DNA from: Roseobacter insulae
GTDB taxonomy: Bacteria; Pseudomonadota; Alphaproteobacteria; Rhodobacterales; Rhodobacteraceae
Direction of reading: 5' to 3'
Length of the DNA stretch: 64,000 nt
Assembly: GCF_019375555.1 (NCBI RefSeq)
Contig: NZ_JAHXDN010000008.1
Coordinates: forward strand, 1 to 64,000
The notes under the pieces are model-generated. The model had not been told where the DNA came from and ran no database searches. It saw only the letters and a list, made by a program, of their open reading frames with translations. Below are positions 1 through 8,916 of the stretch, piece by piece (position 1 is the first letter of the stretch; each line of letters opens with the position of its first letter). The position numbers and the translations under genes are program-made.

Positions 1-495
1 GAACCGATTGGAGTAAAAGGACACATCAGAAACTGCACTTCAGCGTGAGCTCACAATGACGCAGTCAGCTGGAGCACAATTTTCCTGCTCGCCAGCCTGA
101 TCCCGCTGGGACAAGCCGTGCAGACCACCGGCACGGCGGAGTGGATTGCACAGCAGATCCTGACGCTGCTGGATGGTTGGCCCCTCTGGGGCTTGCAGGC
201 GGGTCTGGCGGTGCTTGCCACGGTGTTTACACTGATCATGTCGAATGTCGGGGCTACGGTCTTGCTTGTGCCCCTCGCCGTGTCGATTGCCGTGGCCGCA
301 GGCGGAGATCCGGCGATTTTCGCGCTGACGGTGGCGATCTCAACCTCCAATTCCTTCCTGATCCCGACCCATCAGGTGAATGCCCTGATCATGGGACCGG
401 CCGGCTACAAGGTGACCGACTTCATGAAGAGCGGCGGTATCATGACGCTCCTGTTCCTGATTGTCTCACTGCTGATCATGAATGTTGTCTTCTGA
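1..495 (+). pseudogene. SLC13-type anion permease, C-terminal fragment, probably frameshifted
   Basis: The C-terminal about 150 residues of a DASS/SLC13 (CitT-like) sodium-coupled anion permease are readable from 49 to 495. The diagnostic stretch SNVGATVLLVPLA and the later SNSFLIPTHQVNALIMGP pattern are present, with three hydrophobic segments. The reading frame is closed upstream by a TGA at 46-48. The residues expected just before DAVSW seem to continue in another frame (bases 3-50 give KLHFSVSS-like residues), so a frameshift near position 50 is likely. Only 48 bases upstream are visible, so a sequencing error or a real pseudogene cannot be told apart. A strong terminator follows directly. 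Confidence 0.55.
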
Positions 496-504
496 ACAGC
501 AAAA

Positions 505-531
505 GCGGCGCAGGGAAGCGCCGCCTTTTTT
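505..531 (+). terminator. Rho-independent terminator
   Basis: A perfect 7-bp stem GCGGCGC / GCGCCGC (505-511 and 518-524) with a 6-nt loop is followed by C and six T residues. It lies 10 bases after the permease stop. The opposite strand has AAAA before the stem, which reads as TTTT after it, so it can also end the leftward GMC transcript, whose stop is at 547. Confidence 0.85.
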
Positions 532-546
532 GGTGTTGAATTGACC

Positions 547-2118
547 TCAGAGGTTCTGAGCCGAGAGCTCCCGCGCGAGGTGGTCAGCCTGCCGGATGGC
601 AAGCGCCACGATCGTGAGCGTCGGGTTTTCCGCCGCACCGGTCGTGAACTGCGACCCGTCAGAGATGAACAGGTTCTTGATGTCATGGGTCTGCCCCCAT
701 TTGTTCACCACCCCGTCGCGCGCAGTCTCCGACATCCGGTTGGTACCGAGGTTATGCGTTGACGGGTAAGGCGGCGTCGGGAAGGTTCGGGTGGCCCCTA
801 CCGCGTCATAAACCGCCGCACCCTGCTTGTACGCGTGGTTGCGCATGGCGATATCATTGGGGTGATCGTCAAAGTGGACGTTCACCACCGGCATCCCGAA
901 CTGGTCTTGCACATCGTGGTTCAGGGTTACGCGGTTGGTTTCCTGTGGCATGTCCTCGCCCACGATCCACATGCCGGCCATGTTCTCGTACATGTCCAGG
1001 GCTGTGGTAAACTCGCGCCCCCAGCCGCCCGGATCGAGGAAGGCCGCCATGAACGGCAAGCCCAGAGCCAGCGTCTCAAGCTCGTAGCCGCCCACAAAGC
1101 CGCGCGACGGGTCGTGGCGCGACTCGTCCTGAATGATCCCGGCCATCGTGGTGCCACGCCACATCTTCACCGGCTTGTCGAAGACGCCGTAGACCGACCC
1201 GGTCATGTGTCGCATGTAGTTACGCCCCACCTGCCCGGAGCTGTTGGCCAGCCCGTCGGGATACATCGAGGTGGCCGAATTGAGCAGCATGCGCGGGCTT
1301 TCAAAGGAGTTGCCCGCAACACAGACCACACGCGCCATCTGCTTGTGTTCTGTCCCATCGGCATCGGCATAGACCACGCCGTTCACCAGACCATCGTCGC
1401 CGTGCTCGATGCGCAGCACATGGGCTTTTTCGCGCACCTCAAGGTTGCCGGTCGCTTCGCCCTGCGGAATATCGGTGTAGGCCGCTGACCACTTCGCGCC
1501 CCACTTGCAGCCCTGGAAACAGAACCCTGTCTGCTGGCAGGCCTGCCGGTCAGCGGTATCCGCGCTGTTGATGGCCATGCGACCGGTGTGGACCTCTTCA
1601 TACCCCAGCGCCTTGGCCCCGGCCTCGAAAACCTTGTAGTTGTTGTTGCCAGGCAGCCCCGCATTGCCGTTGGTGCGCGTCACGTTGAGTTTTTTCTCGG
1701 CCAGATCGTACCATGGCGCCATCTCCGCCCCGTCGATGGGCCAGTCCAGAAGGTTCGCGCCCTGCACGGCACCATAGGTGGTCCTTGCCTTCCACTCGTG
1801 GTCCTGAAACCGCAAGGACGCGCCCGCCCAGTGGGTGGTCGTGCCGCCAACGGCTTTCACGATCCATGCCGGCAGGCCCGAGAAGTCCTTAGCCACCCGC
1901 CAGTCGCCGGATGTGGTGCGCGGGTCCAGCCAGGCCAGCTGGCCGAAGCTTTCCCATTCGTCGTTCACGTAGTCCTCGGGCAGGTATCGCCCGCCCGCCT
2001 CCAGCGCCACGACGCTCACGCCCTTCTGGGCCAGTTCATTTGCCAGCACACCGCCGCCTGCGCCGGTGCCGATGACCACGACGACCGATGCGTCGTTCAG
2101 ATCAAAAGGTGCAGCCAT
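547..2118 (-). CDS. GMC-family oxidoreductase (gluconate/sugar dehydrogenase large-subunit type)
   Basis: This 523-residue FAD-dependent dehydrogenase of the glucose-methanol-choline family resembles the large subunit of membrane gluconate/sorbose-type dehydrogenases. An N-terminal ADP-binding loop GTGAGGG lies at residues 17-23, the family stretch GGTTTHWAGA near residue 90, and the C-terminal GMC domain carries HNLGTNRMS and GAAENPTLT with the catalytic His/Asn region. It has no signal peptide of its own. The start is supported by GGGAGG a few bases upstream. The gene directly upstream encodes the Tat-targeted small subunit, so the pair is probably exported together as a periplasmic or membrane-associated enzyme. 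The substrate cannot be read from sequence. No cytochrome c subunit is next to it. Confidence 0.88.
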   Translation of the reverse strand: MAAPFDLNDASVVVVIGTGAGGGVLANELAQKGVSVVALEAGGRYLPEDYVNDEWESFGQLAWLDPRTTSGDWRVAKDFSGLPAWIVKAVGGTTTHWAGASLRFQDHEWKARTTYGAVQGANLLDWPIDGAEMAPWYDLAEKKLNVTRTNGNAGLPGNNNYKVFEAGAKALGYEEVHTGRMAINSADTADRQACQQTGFCFQGCKWGAKWSAAYTDIPQGEATGNLEVREKAHVLRIEHGDDGLVNGVVYADADGTEHKQMARVVCVAGNSFESPRMLLNSATSMYPDGLANSSGQVGRNYMRHMTGSVYGVFDKPVKMWRGTTMAGIIQDESRHDPSRGFVGGYELETLALGLPFMAAFLDPGGWGREFTTALDMYENMAGMWIVGEDMPQETNRVTLNHDVQDQFGMPVVNVHFDDHPNDIAMRNHAYKQGAAVYDAVGATRTFPTPPYPSTHNLGTNRMSETARDGVVNKWGQTHDIKNLFISDGSQFTTGAAENPTLTIVALAIRQADHLARELSAQNL

Positions 2119-2141
2119 AGTTTATTCCTCCCTGCTATGGC

Positions 2142-2666
2142 TCAAAGCCAGTTGATGTCGTCAAAGCCGCGCTCAAGGTAGCCGCCATGTGAAAAGGACT
2201 CGCCCTCGTAGCCAAAGATCGGCCAGACGTCTTTCTGGTTGTAGAGTCCGGTGACAAGGCCGCCGCGGATCTGTTGAAAGAATGCGCTGTCTTCGATGGC
2301 GCGCAGCAGGTCGACGCGGTCGCGCTCCCATCCGATGGACAGGTAATCCGCATGGCCTTTGCCTTGTGCCGCGGCATCCAGTGCCGCAATGCCCGCCTCG
2401 ATACCCGCTGCGGCCTCATCGGTATCATAGCCTTTGACGGCGACGGCATAGTGCATATCCGGCACCTGGTCATGCGGGTAGATATCGCGCGCCATCTGGA
2501 TCAGCGTCGCCATTGTGTGTGGTTGCAGCGCCTGAAGTTCCATCGCCCAGGCCGCGTCCGAGCCCGCAACGAAACTGGCTCCCAACACGAATGTACTGCC
2601 TGCCGCAACGCTGCTTGTCAGCAACTCGCGACGGGTCATTCCCTTCGCTCTTGGTTGGTTGGTCAT
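2142..2666 (-). CDS. Gluconate 2-dehydrogenase subunit 3 family protein, Tat-exported
   Basis: This is a 174-residue small subunit of a periplasmic GMC dehydrogenase. The N-terminus has a twin-arginine signal (TRRELL followed by a hydrophobic Ala/Ser/Val stretch and an AWA cleavage site). The ATG at 2666 was chosen because GGAGG lies 9 bases before it; an in-frame start 13 codons upstream has no such site. In this family the small subunit carries the folded FAD subunit through the Tat pore. The gap to the GMC gene is only 23 bases, so the two are one transcript. The cytochrome subunit of classical three-subunit enzymes is missing here. Confidence 0.85.
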   Translation of the reverse strand: MTNQPRAKGMTRRELLTSSVAAGSTFVLGASFVAGSDAAWAMELQALQPHTMATLIQMARDIYPHDQVPDMHYAVAVKGYDTDEAAAGIEAGIAALDAAAQGKGHADYLSIGWERDRVDLLRAIEDSAFFQQIRGGLVTGLYNQKDVWPIFGYEGESFSHGGYLERGFDDINWL

Positions 2667-2714
2667 TGAGTCTCCTCCCTCAACTATGGTGATTGGTGAT
2701 CGCACGCCGGTGCG

Positions 2715-3116
2715 CTACAAAAAGCGCCCGCTGCGTTCGAGAACTTCGATCTGGTATCCGTCGGGATCGGCCACGAAAAAGAATTTGCCCACCAGTTTAC
2801 CGTCAGGCGCAAATTCCACGATCTTGCGCGGAGCCAGCCCGGCGGCTTCAAACCGCGCATGCTCTGCTTCGAGATTGTCGACCGACACGGCCAGATGACC
2901 GTAGCCATTGCCCAGATCATACGGCGCCGACTGGCCCTTGTTGATTGTCAGCTCAAGTTCAAAAGCCGTCTCATGGTTGGATAGGTAAACAAGCGTGAAA
3001 TCGGTGAAATCGAGCCTGTCGGCGATCTCAAGTCCGAATGCCTCGCGGTAGAATGCGACCGACTTCTCCTCGTCGATCACGCGGATCATACTGTGAATTG
3101 CCTTGGCCAAACGCAT
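2715..3116 (-). CDS. VOC-family protein (glyoxalase I-like)
   Basis: A 133-residue single vicinal-oxygen-chelate module pair resembling lactoylglutathione lyase. It shows the beta-alpha-beta-beta-beta pattern typical of glyoxalase I: HSMIRV near the start, FYREAFGLE, FELELT, YGHLAVSV and the final DPDGYQIEVLE. The metal ligands expected for GloA (His near residue 8, Glu near 54, His near 73, Glu near 126) are at plausible places. Its start is preceded by GGAGG. It is read in the same direction as the GMC pair, 48 bases upstream of it. It could detoxify methylglyoxal; other VOC activities are possible. Confidence 0.82.
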   Translation of the reverse strand: MRLAKAIHSMIRVIDEEKSVAFYREAFGLEIADRLDFTDFTLVYLSNHETAFELELTINKGQSAPYDLGNGYGHLAVSVDNLEAEHARFEAAGLAPRKIVEFAPDGKLVGKFFFVADPDGYQIEVLERSGRFL

Positions 3117-3215
3117 CGCTCCTCCATGTGGTTCTGTGCTTGGTTACAGCAGATCACGCGGAGAGTGGCCGGGGTAGTAGCGGGTTACTACGGCGATTGA
3201 TTTTGAGGTGACGCG

Positions 3216-3509
3216 TTACTCTGCCGCGAACTTCACCTCTGCCTCGTCTTTCTTCTTGTCGAGGAACACGAGGCATGCGCAGCGCAGGAGCGACGAGAAA
3301 TTCGATGGCTCGCCGTGCAGTTCCAACACTTCGCTATGCAGTGTGGAGATGAAGGCGGGCGTCGATAGGTCGCTTGCCTCGGCGATTTCGTCGAGGATGT
3401 CCCAAAAGCTGTTCTCGAGCCGAATGCTGGTGCTCTGCCCATTCAGCCGCAATCGCCGCGTTTCCTGCTGATACCGATGCGGATCCTGTCCGGCAAATAC
3501 CTTGCACAT
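3216..3509 (-). CDS. Small ribbon-helix-helix domain protein
   Basis: A 97-residue protein with a central segment STSIRLENSFWDILDEIA, the usual look of the RHH_4 type: a short beta strand with alternating Arg followed by two helices. This family is common and poorly characterised in Rhodobacterales. The ATG at 3509 has GGGGAGG upstream and was preferred over an ATG 13 codons earlier. A DNA-binding or toxin-antitoxin-like regulatory role is possible, but no partner toxin is visible. It is separated from the ABC cluster by 188 bases. Confidence 0.7.
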   Translation of the reverse strand: MCKVFAGQDPHRYQQETRRLRLNGQSTSIRLENSFWDILDEIAEASDLSTPAFISTLHSEVLELHGEPSNFSSLLRCACLVFLDKKKDEAEVKFAAE

Positions 3510-3697
3510 GAATATATCCTCCCCTGTTGCAAACGCGTCTGATCGCAATGAGGCGCAGTTCAGCGCTGGACGCTTGCGCCCCTATTGAACCAAAATATCG
3601 CGCATGCGTCCATTTGTTTGGCCAACATGCCCGTTATGTGGCGGCAATGCCCAGGGGGGTTACCGCGTCCGGCACCGCGAGAGACTGGCGATGAGGG

Positions 3698-4447
3698 TCA
3701 CCCGACTACCGATGCCGCAAGAAGTGACTGTGAATAGGCATGCTTTGCAGTGTTGTTGCGCAGATCGTCAGACTGCATGATCTCCACGATCTCCCCGTCC
3801 TTCATCACCGCCAGCCGGTCGCACATATGGCCGATCACGGGCAGATCGTGAGAAACCATCAGATAGGTCAGCTTGTGTTCTTCGCGCAGATCGGTCAGCA
3901 GGTTGAGGATTTCCGCCTGCACGGAGACATCGAGCGCCGACGTGGGCTCGTCCAGCAACAGGATGTCGGGTTCGCCCGCCAGAGCGCGGGCAATCGCCAC
4001 GCGTTGCCTCTGCCCGCCTGATAGCTGATGCGGGTATCGAAAGCGAAACCGCTTGCCCAGCCCCACATCATGCAGCAGTCGTTCCACACGCGCATCGATG
4101 TCCGCCATGCCGTGCAGGTGCAATGTCTCGCTGAGCACCTGATCGACCGTATGGCGGGGGTGCAGCGATGCATAGGGATCCTGAAACACCATCTGCACCG
4201 TTTTATAGAACTCCCGGTCCCGCTTTGCGCCCTGCAGCGCTTTGCCTTCCACGGTGATCCCGCCGGACCATGTTGGCGCCAGCCCGGTGATCGCCCGCAG
4301 GATGGTGGATTTGCCGGACCCGCTTTCGCCGACAAGGCCAAAGCTTTCACCAATCGCCACGTCGAAACGCGCGGCCTTGACCGCGTCCACCCGATCGCGA
4401 TCCGTACCGAACCAGACATTCAGGTTGTCGATGCCGAGCGCGGTCAT
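3698..4447 (-). CDS. Peptide ABC transporter ATP-binding protein (DppF/OppF-like)
   Basis: This is the second ATPase of a peptide/nickel-type importer, 249 residues. The Walker A GESGSGKST is near residue 40, followed by the Q-loop VFQDPYASLHP, signature LSGGQRQRVAIARAL, Walker B ILLLDEPTSALD and switch VSHDLP. It is shorter than classical DppF (about 330) because the C-terminal oligopeptide domain is missing. It overlaps the preceding ATPase gene by 4 bases (ATGA), which shows translational coupling. It is the last gene of the leftward operon. Confidence 0.92.
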   Translation of the reverse strand: MTALGIDNLNVWFGTDRDRVDAVKAARFDVAIGESFGLVGESGSGKSTILRAITGLAPTWSGGITVEGKALQGAKRDREFYKTVQMVFQDPYASLHPRHTVDQVLSETLHLHGMADIDARVERLLHDVGLGKRFRFRYPHQLSGGQRQRVAIARALAGEPDILLLDEPTSALDVSVQAEILNLLTDLREEHKLTYLMVSHDLPVIGHMCDRLAVMKDGEIVEIMQSDDLRNNTAKHAYSQSLLAASVVG

Positions 4448-5298
4448 TGTCCGCCCCGCACGCTGGCTGCATCAGCCCAGGTGTCATCGCGTTTCAGGAC
4501 CTCCAGATGTTTGCGCGGCTGATCAAGCCGGGGCAGCGAATTCAGCAGCCCCCGCGTGTAGGGGTGCTGCGCCTGGTGCAGCTTGTCGGCGTCGCAGACT
4601 TCCACGATGCGGCCGGCGTACATGATCAGCACCCGGTCGCAGAATTCGGAGACGAGGTTGAGATCGTGACTGATGAAGATCAGCCCCATGCCGCGCTCCT
4701 TGACCAGCCCGTCCATGATGTCGAGCACCTGCCGCTGCACGGAGACATCCAGCGCGCTCGTCGGCTCATCCGCAATCAGGATCTGCGGGTCGGGGATCAG
4801 CATCATCGCGATCATGATACGCTGACCCATACCGCCGGACACTTCATGCGGATAGGCGCGCATCACGCGTTCCGGGTCGCGGATCGATACCGCCTCCAGC
4901 ATCGCGATGGATTTGGCCCGTGCCTGCGCTTTCGAGGTGTTGTTGTGCAGCAGGTAGGCCTCCATGATCTGATCCCCCACGGTCATCACCGGGTTCAGCG
5001 AAAACTTCGGATCCTGCATCACCATGGAAATCCGCTGACCGCGTACCTCGCGCATCTGCGGTTCGGTCAGTTCAAGCAGGTTCTGCCCTTCCAGCTTGAT
5101 GTAATCCGCCTCGACGATACCCGGTTTGCGGATCAGCCGCAGAATGGCGCGGCCGGTCATGGATTTGCCCGACCCGCTTTCGCCGACGATGCCCAGCCGT
5201 TCACGGTCAAGTGTGAAGGACACACCACGCACCGCATCGAACACCCCTTGCCGGGTCGGGAATCTGACCCAGAGGTTTTCAACTTCCAGCAAGCTCAT
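4444..5298 (-). CDS. Peptide ABC transporter ATP-binding protein (DppD/OppD-like)
   Basis: This is the first ATPase of the importer, 284 residues. It carries Walker A GESGSGKS, Q-loop VMQDPKFSLNP, a slightly unusual signature VSGGMGQRIMIAMML, Walker B ILIADEPTSALD, switch ISHDL and a C-terminal HPYTRGLL stretch typical of the oligopeptide ATPase family. The ATG at 5298 overlaps the permease stop by 4 bases, and the protein begins directly with the ATPase fold (MSLLEVENL). A much longer open frame continues upstream through the permease gene in another frame and is not coding. Confidence 0.92.
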   Translation of the reverse strand: MSLLEVENLWVRFPTRQGVFDAVRGVSFTLDRERLGIVGESGSGKSMTGRAILRLIRKPGIVEADYIKLEGQNLLELTEPQMREVRGQRISMVMQDPKFSLNPVMTVGDQIMEAYLLHNNTSKAQARAKSIAMLEAVSIRDPERVMRAYPHEVSGGMGQRIMIAMMLIPDPQILIADEPTSALDVSVQRQVLDIMDGLVKERGMGLIFISHDLNLVSEFCDRVLIMYAGRIVEVCDADKLHQAQHPYTRGLLNSLPRLDQPRKHLEVLKRDDTWADAASVRGGQ

Positions 5299-6221
5299 TG
5301 GCCGCCATCCTTCGGATCGAGCACGTCGCGCAGACCGTCGCCCAGCAGGTTGAATGCCAGCGAGACGGTAAAGATCGCCAGCCCCGGCACCGTGGCGACC
5401 CACCAGTGATCGAGGATGAAGCGGCGGCCTTCGGAGATCATCGCGCCCCATTCCGGGCTCGGTGGTTGCGCCCCAAGCCCCAGAAACCCAAGACCGGCGG
5501 CTGCCAGGATGATGCCCGCCATGTCGAGGGTCACCCGCACGATCAGCGAGGAAATGCACAAGGGCCAGATATGTTTGGTGATAATGCGCAGCGCCCCCGC
5601 CCCTTGCAGCCGAATGGCGGAGATATAGTCGGAGGATCGGATGGTCAGCGTCTCCGCCCGTGCAATCCGCGCATAAGGCGGCCAGGCGGTCAGCGAAATC
5701 GCCAGCACCGCGTTTTCGATCCCCGCCCCGAGGGCGGCAACGAAAGCTAGCGCCAGCACAAGGCGCGGAAAGGCAAGGAAGATATCCGTGATCCGCATCA
5801 GGATCGTGTCTGTCCACCCGCCGGCATAGCCTGCCACGGTCCCGACGAGCAGTCCGGCAACCGGTGCGATCAGCGCTACCAGGGCGACGATGTAAAGCGT
5901 GATGCGCGAGCCGTAGATCAGGCGGCTGAGGATATCGCGGCCCAGACTGTCGGTGCCCAGCAAGTGCCCCTCGGCCCCCATCGGTTGCAGCCTGTTGCCA
6001 AGGCTTTGCACGAAAGGGTCGTAGGGAGCAATGAACGGTGCAAAGAGCGCCACAAGCAGCAGGAATATCAGGATGCCGAGGCCAAACATCGCCATGGTGT
6101 TGGACCGCAGCGACAGCCAGCCCTGATAGAAGCTTGCCAGCTGTGCATGGCGGCGCGACGTCGGCGCATCCGTCAGCAGCCATGCGCGCCACGTAAGGTC
6201 GGGGGCAGTCATGTCACTCAT
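5295..6221 (-). CDS. Peptide ABC transporter permease (DppC-like)
   Basis: A 308-residue inner-membrane permease with an N-terminal cytoplasmic part, a first membrane helix (GLGILIFLLLVALFAPFIAP), the usual GTDSLGRDILSRLIYGSR periplasmic motif and five more helices in the BPD transport domain. The EAA-like loop contains the ATPase docking stretch DYISAIRLQGAGALRII. It overlaps both neighbours by 4 bases. With the DppB-like partner it forms the pore for di- or oligopeptides or other family 5 ligands. Confidence 0.92.
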   Translation of the reverse strand: MSDMTAPDLTWRAWLLTDAPTSRRHAQLASFYQGWLSLRSNTMAMFGLGILIFLLLVALFAPFIAPYDPFVQSLGNRLQPMGAEGHLLGTDSLGRDILSRLIYGSRITLYIVALVALIAPVAGLLVGTVAGYAGGWTDTILMRITDIFLAFPRLVLALAFVAALGAGIENAVLAISLTAWPPYARIARAETLTIRSSDYISAIRLQGAGALRIITKHIWPLCISSLIVRVTLDMAGIILAAAGLGFLGLGAQPPSPEWGAMISEGRRFILDHWWVATVPGLAIFTVSLAFNLLGDGLRDVLDPKDGGQ

Positions 6222-7273
6222 TTCGACCTCGGATCAAAGACGCGGTAAAGAAGGTCCGACAGGATGTTGAGGCAGATGAAGATCAGCCCGACAACCACCG
6301 TTCCACCCAGCACGGCATTCATATCGGCGCTCAGCAGCGCTGTCGTGATATAGCTGCCGATCCCGGGCCAGGAGAAGATGATCTCTGTCAGCACCGAACC
6401 TTCCAGCAGGTTGGCATAGCTCAGCGCAATCACGGTGATCAGCTGCACGCGGATGTTGCGGAATGCGTGACGCCAGATCACTGCGCGTTCAGACATGCCC
6501 TTGACGCGGGCGGTGGTGACGTATTCCGCGGAAAGCTGTTCCAGCATGAACGACCGGGTCATGCGGCTGATATAGGCCAGCGAGTAATACCCCAGCAATG
6601 CCGCGGGCAGTACAATGTGAGAAAACGCGTTGCGGAACACCGACCAGTCGCCGGCGATGGCACTGTCCACGAGGATCATGCCGGTGCGCGAGGGCACGAT
6701 GTCCTGATAAAAGATGTCGAGGCGTCCGGGGCCGCCGACCCAGCCGAGGATGCCATAGAAAACCAGCAGCCCCATGAGGCCAAGCCAGAAGATCGGCATG
6801 GAGTATCCCACCAGCGCCACGACCCGGGCAATCTGGTCGATCCACGAGCCACGGCGGACGGCTGCGATCACCCCCAGCGGCACCCCCAGCACGATGCCGA
6901 TGAACACGCCCAGCGTGGCCAGTTCGAGCGTCGCGGGGAAGACGCGGGCGATGTCTTCGGAAACCGGGCGTGCATTCAGCAGCGACATGCCAAAGTCACC
7001 GCGCACGACATCCCAGAGATAATAGAGGAATTGGACCAGCAGCGGTTTGTCGAGACCCAGTTGCTGGTAGACCGCGTCATAGGTCGATTGCGAGGCGCGC
7101 TCGCCCACAATGGCCAGTACCGGGTCGATGGGCATCACGCGCCCGATGATAAAGGTCACAAAGAGCAGACCAAGCATGGTGACGGCGACGGAGCCGAGCG
7201 TCAGCAGCGCGCCCTTGATCCATGGAACGAGGGGCGCCCGGCGGCGCCCCTCTGTCGTGTCGGTAACGGCCAT
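6218..7273 (-). CDS. Peptide ABC transporter permease (DppB-like)
   Basis: A 351-residue DppB/OppB-type permease. It has a first helix near residues 20-45 (GSVAVTMLGLLFVTFIIG), the family N-terminal region with LGLDKPLLVQFLYYLWDVVRGDFG, and the EAA loop YVTTARVKGMSERAVIWRHAFRN near residue 240. It is somewhat longer than E. coli DppB (339). Its start shares one base with the stop of the binding protein gene, and its end overlaps the next permease by 4 bases, so the five genes are tightly coupled. Confidence 0.92.
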   Translation of the reverse strand: MAVTDTTEGRRRAPLVPWIKGALLTLGSVAVTMLGLLFVTFIIGRVMPIDPVLAIVGERASQSTYDAVYQQLGLDKPLLVQFLYYLWDVVRGDFGMSLLNARPVSEDIARVFPATLELATLGVFIGIVLGVPLGVIAAVRRGSWIDQIARVVALVGYSMPIFWLGLMGLLVFYGILGWVGGPGRLDIFYQDIVPSRTGMILVDSAIAGDWSVFRNAFSHIVLPAALLGYYSLAYISRMTRSFMLEQLSAEYVTTARVKGMSERAVIWRHAFRNIRVQLITVIALSYANLLEGSVLTEIIFSWPGIGSYITTALLSADMNAVLGGTVVVGLIFICLNILSDLLYRVFDPRSK

Positions 7274-8871
7274 TACTTGGTGATCGGCCAGTAGGATACA
7301 GCTGTGGTCGCGCCGCCAAGGTTGACGTTCGCCACATTGTCACGCTGGGCCGTCTGCTCGATCTTCTGGAACATGACCGCGAAGGGTGCTGTTTCGCGGA
7401 ACGTGGCCTGAATTTCCGCATACATCTGGCTGCGCTTGTCCCGGTCGTTCTCGACCACGGCGGCGGCTGTTTTCTCGGTCAAGCCACCGGTATCCCAGCT
7501 GTTGCGCCATGCGAGCAGACCGGTCGCCTGAGCCGCATCCGAATTGTCCGGGTTATAGGCAAAGGTCCCGGCGTTTGTGTGCGGGTCAGGATAGTCCGGG
7601 CCCCAGGCGCCAAGGTAAACGTCCAGTTCCCGCGCCCGGTAACGCGCCAGGATCTGCTTGGCGGTACCCACGGTGATGTTCAGCGTGATGCCTGCCTGCG
7701 CAAAGGTGTTTTGCAGCGTCTGCGCGATCTCGATACGCTCCTGCGCTTCACGCACGCCCACTTCAAGCTCCATGCTTTCCACGCCCGCTGCCGCCAGGAG
7801 TTCCTTGGCCTTTTCGACGTTGAGCGAGAACGGATTCTCATCCACAGCGCCCAGGAAGGTGCGTGGCAGGAAGTTCTGATGGATCACATACTGACCATTC
7901 AGGAAGCTGTTTTGCATGCCCTCGTAGTCGATCAGGTACTTTAGCGCCTGACGGACTTCGGGTTTGGACAGTTCGGGATGCTTCTGGTTCATCGAGACAT
8001 ACATTAGCCGGCCACGCAGCTCATCCGTGATGACCACGCCGTCCGCCCCCCGGGCCCCCGCAATATCTTCGGGGTTGAGGTTGCGGGCCATGTCGATATC
8101 GCCGCGTTCCAGCAACAGGCGTTGCGATGCACTTTCCTGCACGTGACGCACGATCACACGCTCCATCGCGGGCGCACCCAGATAAAAATCAGGGTTGGAT
8201 TGCAGCGTGACACTCTCGTTCGGTTTCCAGCTGACCAGCTTGTAGGCGCCAGAACCGGCCGAATTGGTCTTGAGCCACGTATTGCCCATGTCGCCATCGG
8301 CCTCGTTGGCCATGACAGTCTTCATGTCCACGATACCGCCGATGGTCGCCGTCAGGCAGTTCAGCACAAACGAGGTCGCATAGGGCTGATCCGTGGTGAT
8401 CGTCACGGTATTGCCATCGGCCACGATCGTCTGTTCGACGTTGTCAGCGGTGAAGCCAAACTGCGTCAGAATGAACGACGGGGTCTTGTTCAGGATCACC
8501 GCACGGCGCAGCGAGAATTCCACATCCGCCGCCGTGACCGGGTTGCCCGAGTGGAACGTCAGCCCATCGCGGATGGTGAAGGTGATGGTCTTGCCATCGT
8601 CGGATACCGTCCAGCTTTCGGCCACTTCGGGCTGATAGCCCGCATCAAGGTCCATGGGATCAAAATTCACCAGCTTCTGATACACATTGCGGCTGACGTC
8701 CGAGCCCGCAAACTCAAAGCTCTCCGCGGGGTCCAGCGTGGTGATGTCGTCGATCCGGTTGGCGATCACCAGCATATTGGCCGGTGTTTCGGCACTGCCC
8801 ATCGGGCCTGACGTAACCGCAAGCGCCAGTCCAAGGGCTGCTCCGGTCATCAATCTGTTAAAAGCGTTCAT
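7273..8871 (-). CDS. Peptide ABC transporter periplasmic binding protein (family 5)
   Basis: A 532-residue secreted solute-binding protein. A Sec signal (MNAFNRLMTGAALGLALAVT, cleavage near SAETP) precedes the SBP_bac_5 domain with DDITTLDPAESF, the YQKLV lid region, YQPEVAESWTVSDDGKT and TFHSGNPVTAADVEFSLRR, which mark the DppA/OppA family. AGAGGA stands before the ATG. It follows the dipeptidase gene by 45 bases in the same direction. The link with a dipeptidase suggests short peptides, perhaps with D-residues, as ligands; the true ligand is not shown by the sequence. Confidence 0.92.
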   Translation of the reverse strand: MNAFNRLMTGAALGLALAVTSGPMGSAETPANMLVIANRIDDITTLDPAESFEFAGSDVSRNVYQKLVNFDPMDLDAGYQPEVAESWTVSDDGKTITFTIRDGLTFHSGNPVTAADVEFSLRRAVILNKTPSFILTQFGFTADNVEQTIVADGNTVTITTDQPYATSFVLNCLTATIGGIVDMKTVMANEADGDMGNTWLKTNSAGSGAYKLVSWKPNESVTLQSNPDFYLGAPAMERVIVRHVQESASQRLLLERGDIDMARNLNPEDIAGARGADGVVITDELRGRLMYVSMNQKHPELSKPEVRQALKYLIDYEGMQNSFLNGQYVIHQNFLPRTFLGAVDENPFSLNVEKAKELLAAAGVESMELEVGVREAQERIEIAQTLQNTFAQAGITLNITVGTAKQILARYRARELDVYLGAWGPDYPDPHTNAGTFAYNPDNSDAAQATGLLAWRNSWDTGGLTEKTAAAVVENDRDKRSQMYAEIQATFRETAPFAVMFQKIEQTAQRDNVANVNLGGATTAVSYWPITK

Positions 8872-8916
8872 GATCTATCCTCTTTGCTGTTGATACTTTT
8901 CTTGGCAGCTTCGTCC

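Noticed and set aside
4444-6192. A 582-residue open frame ending in the DppD-like ATPase
   Set aside because: The upstream part is a shadow of the DppC-like permease gene in another frame. The ATPase has its own ATG at 5298 with a 4-base overlap.
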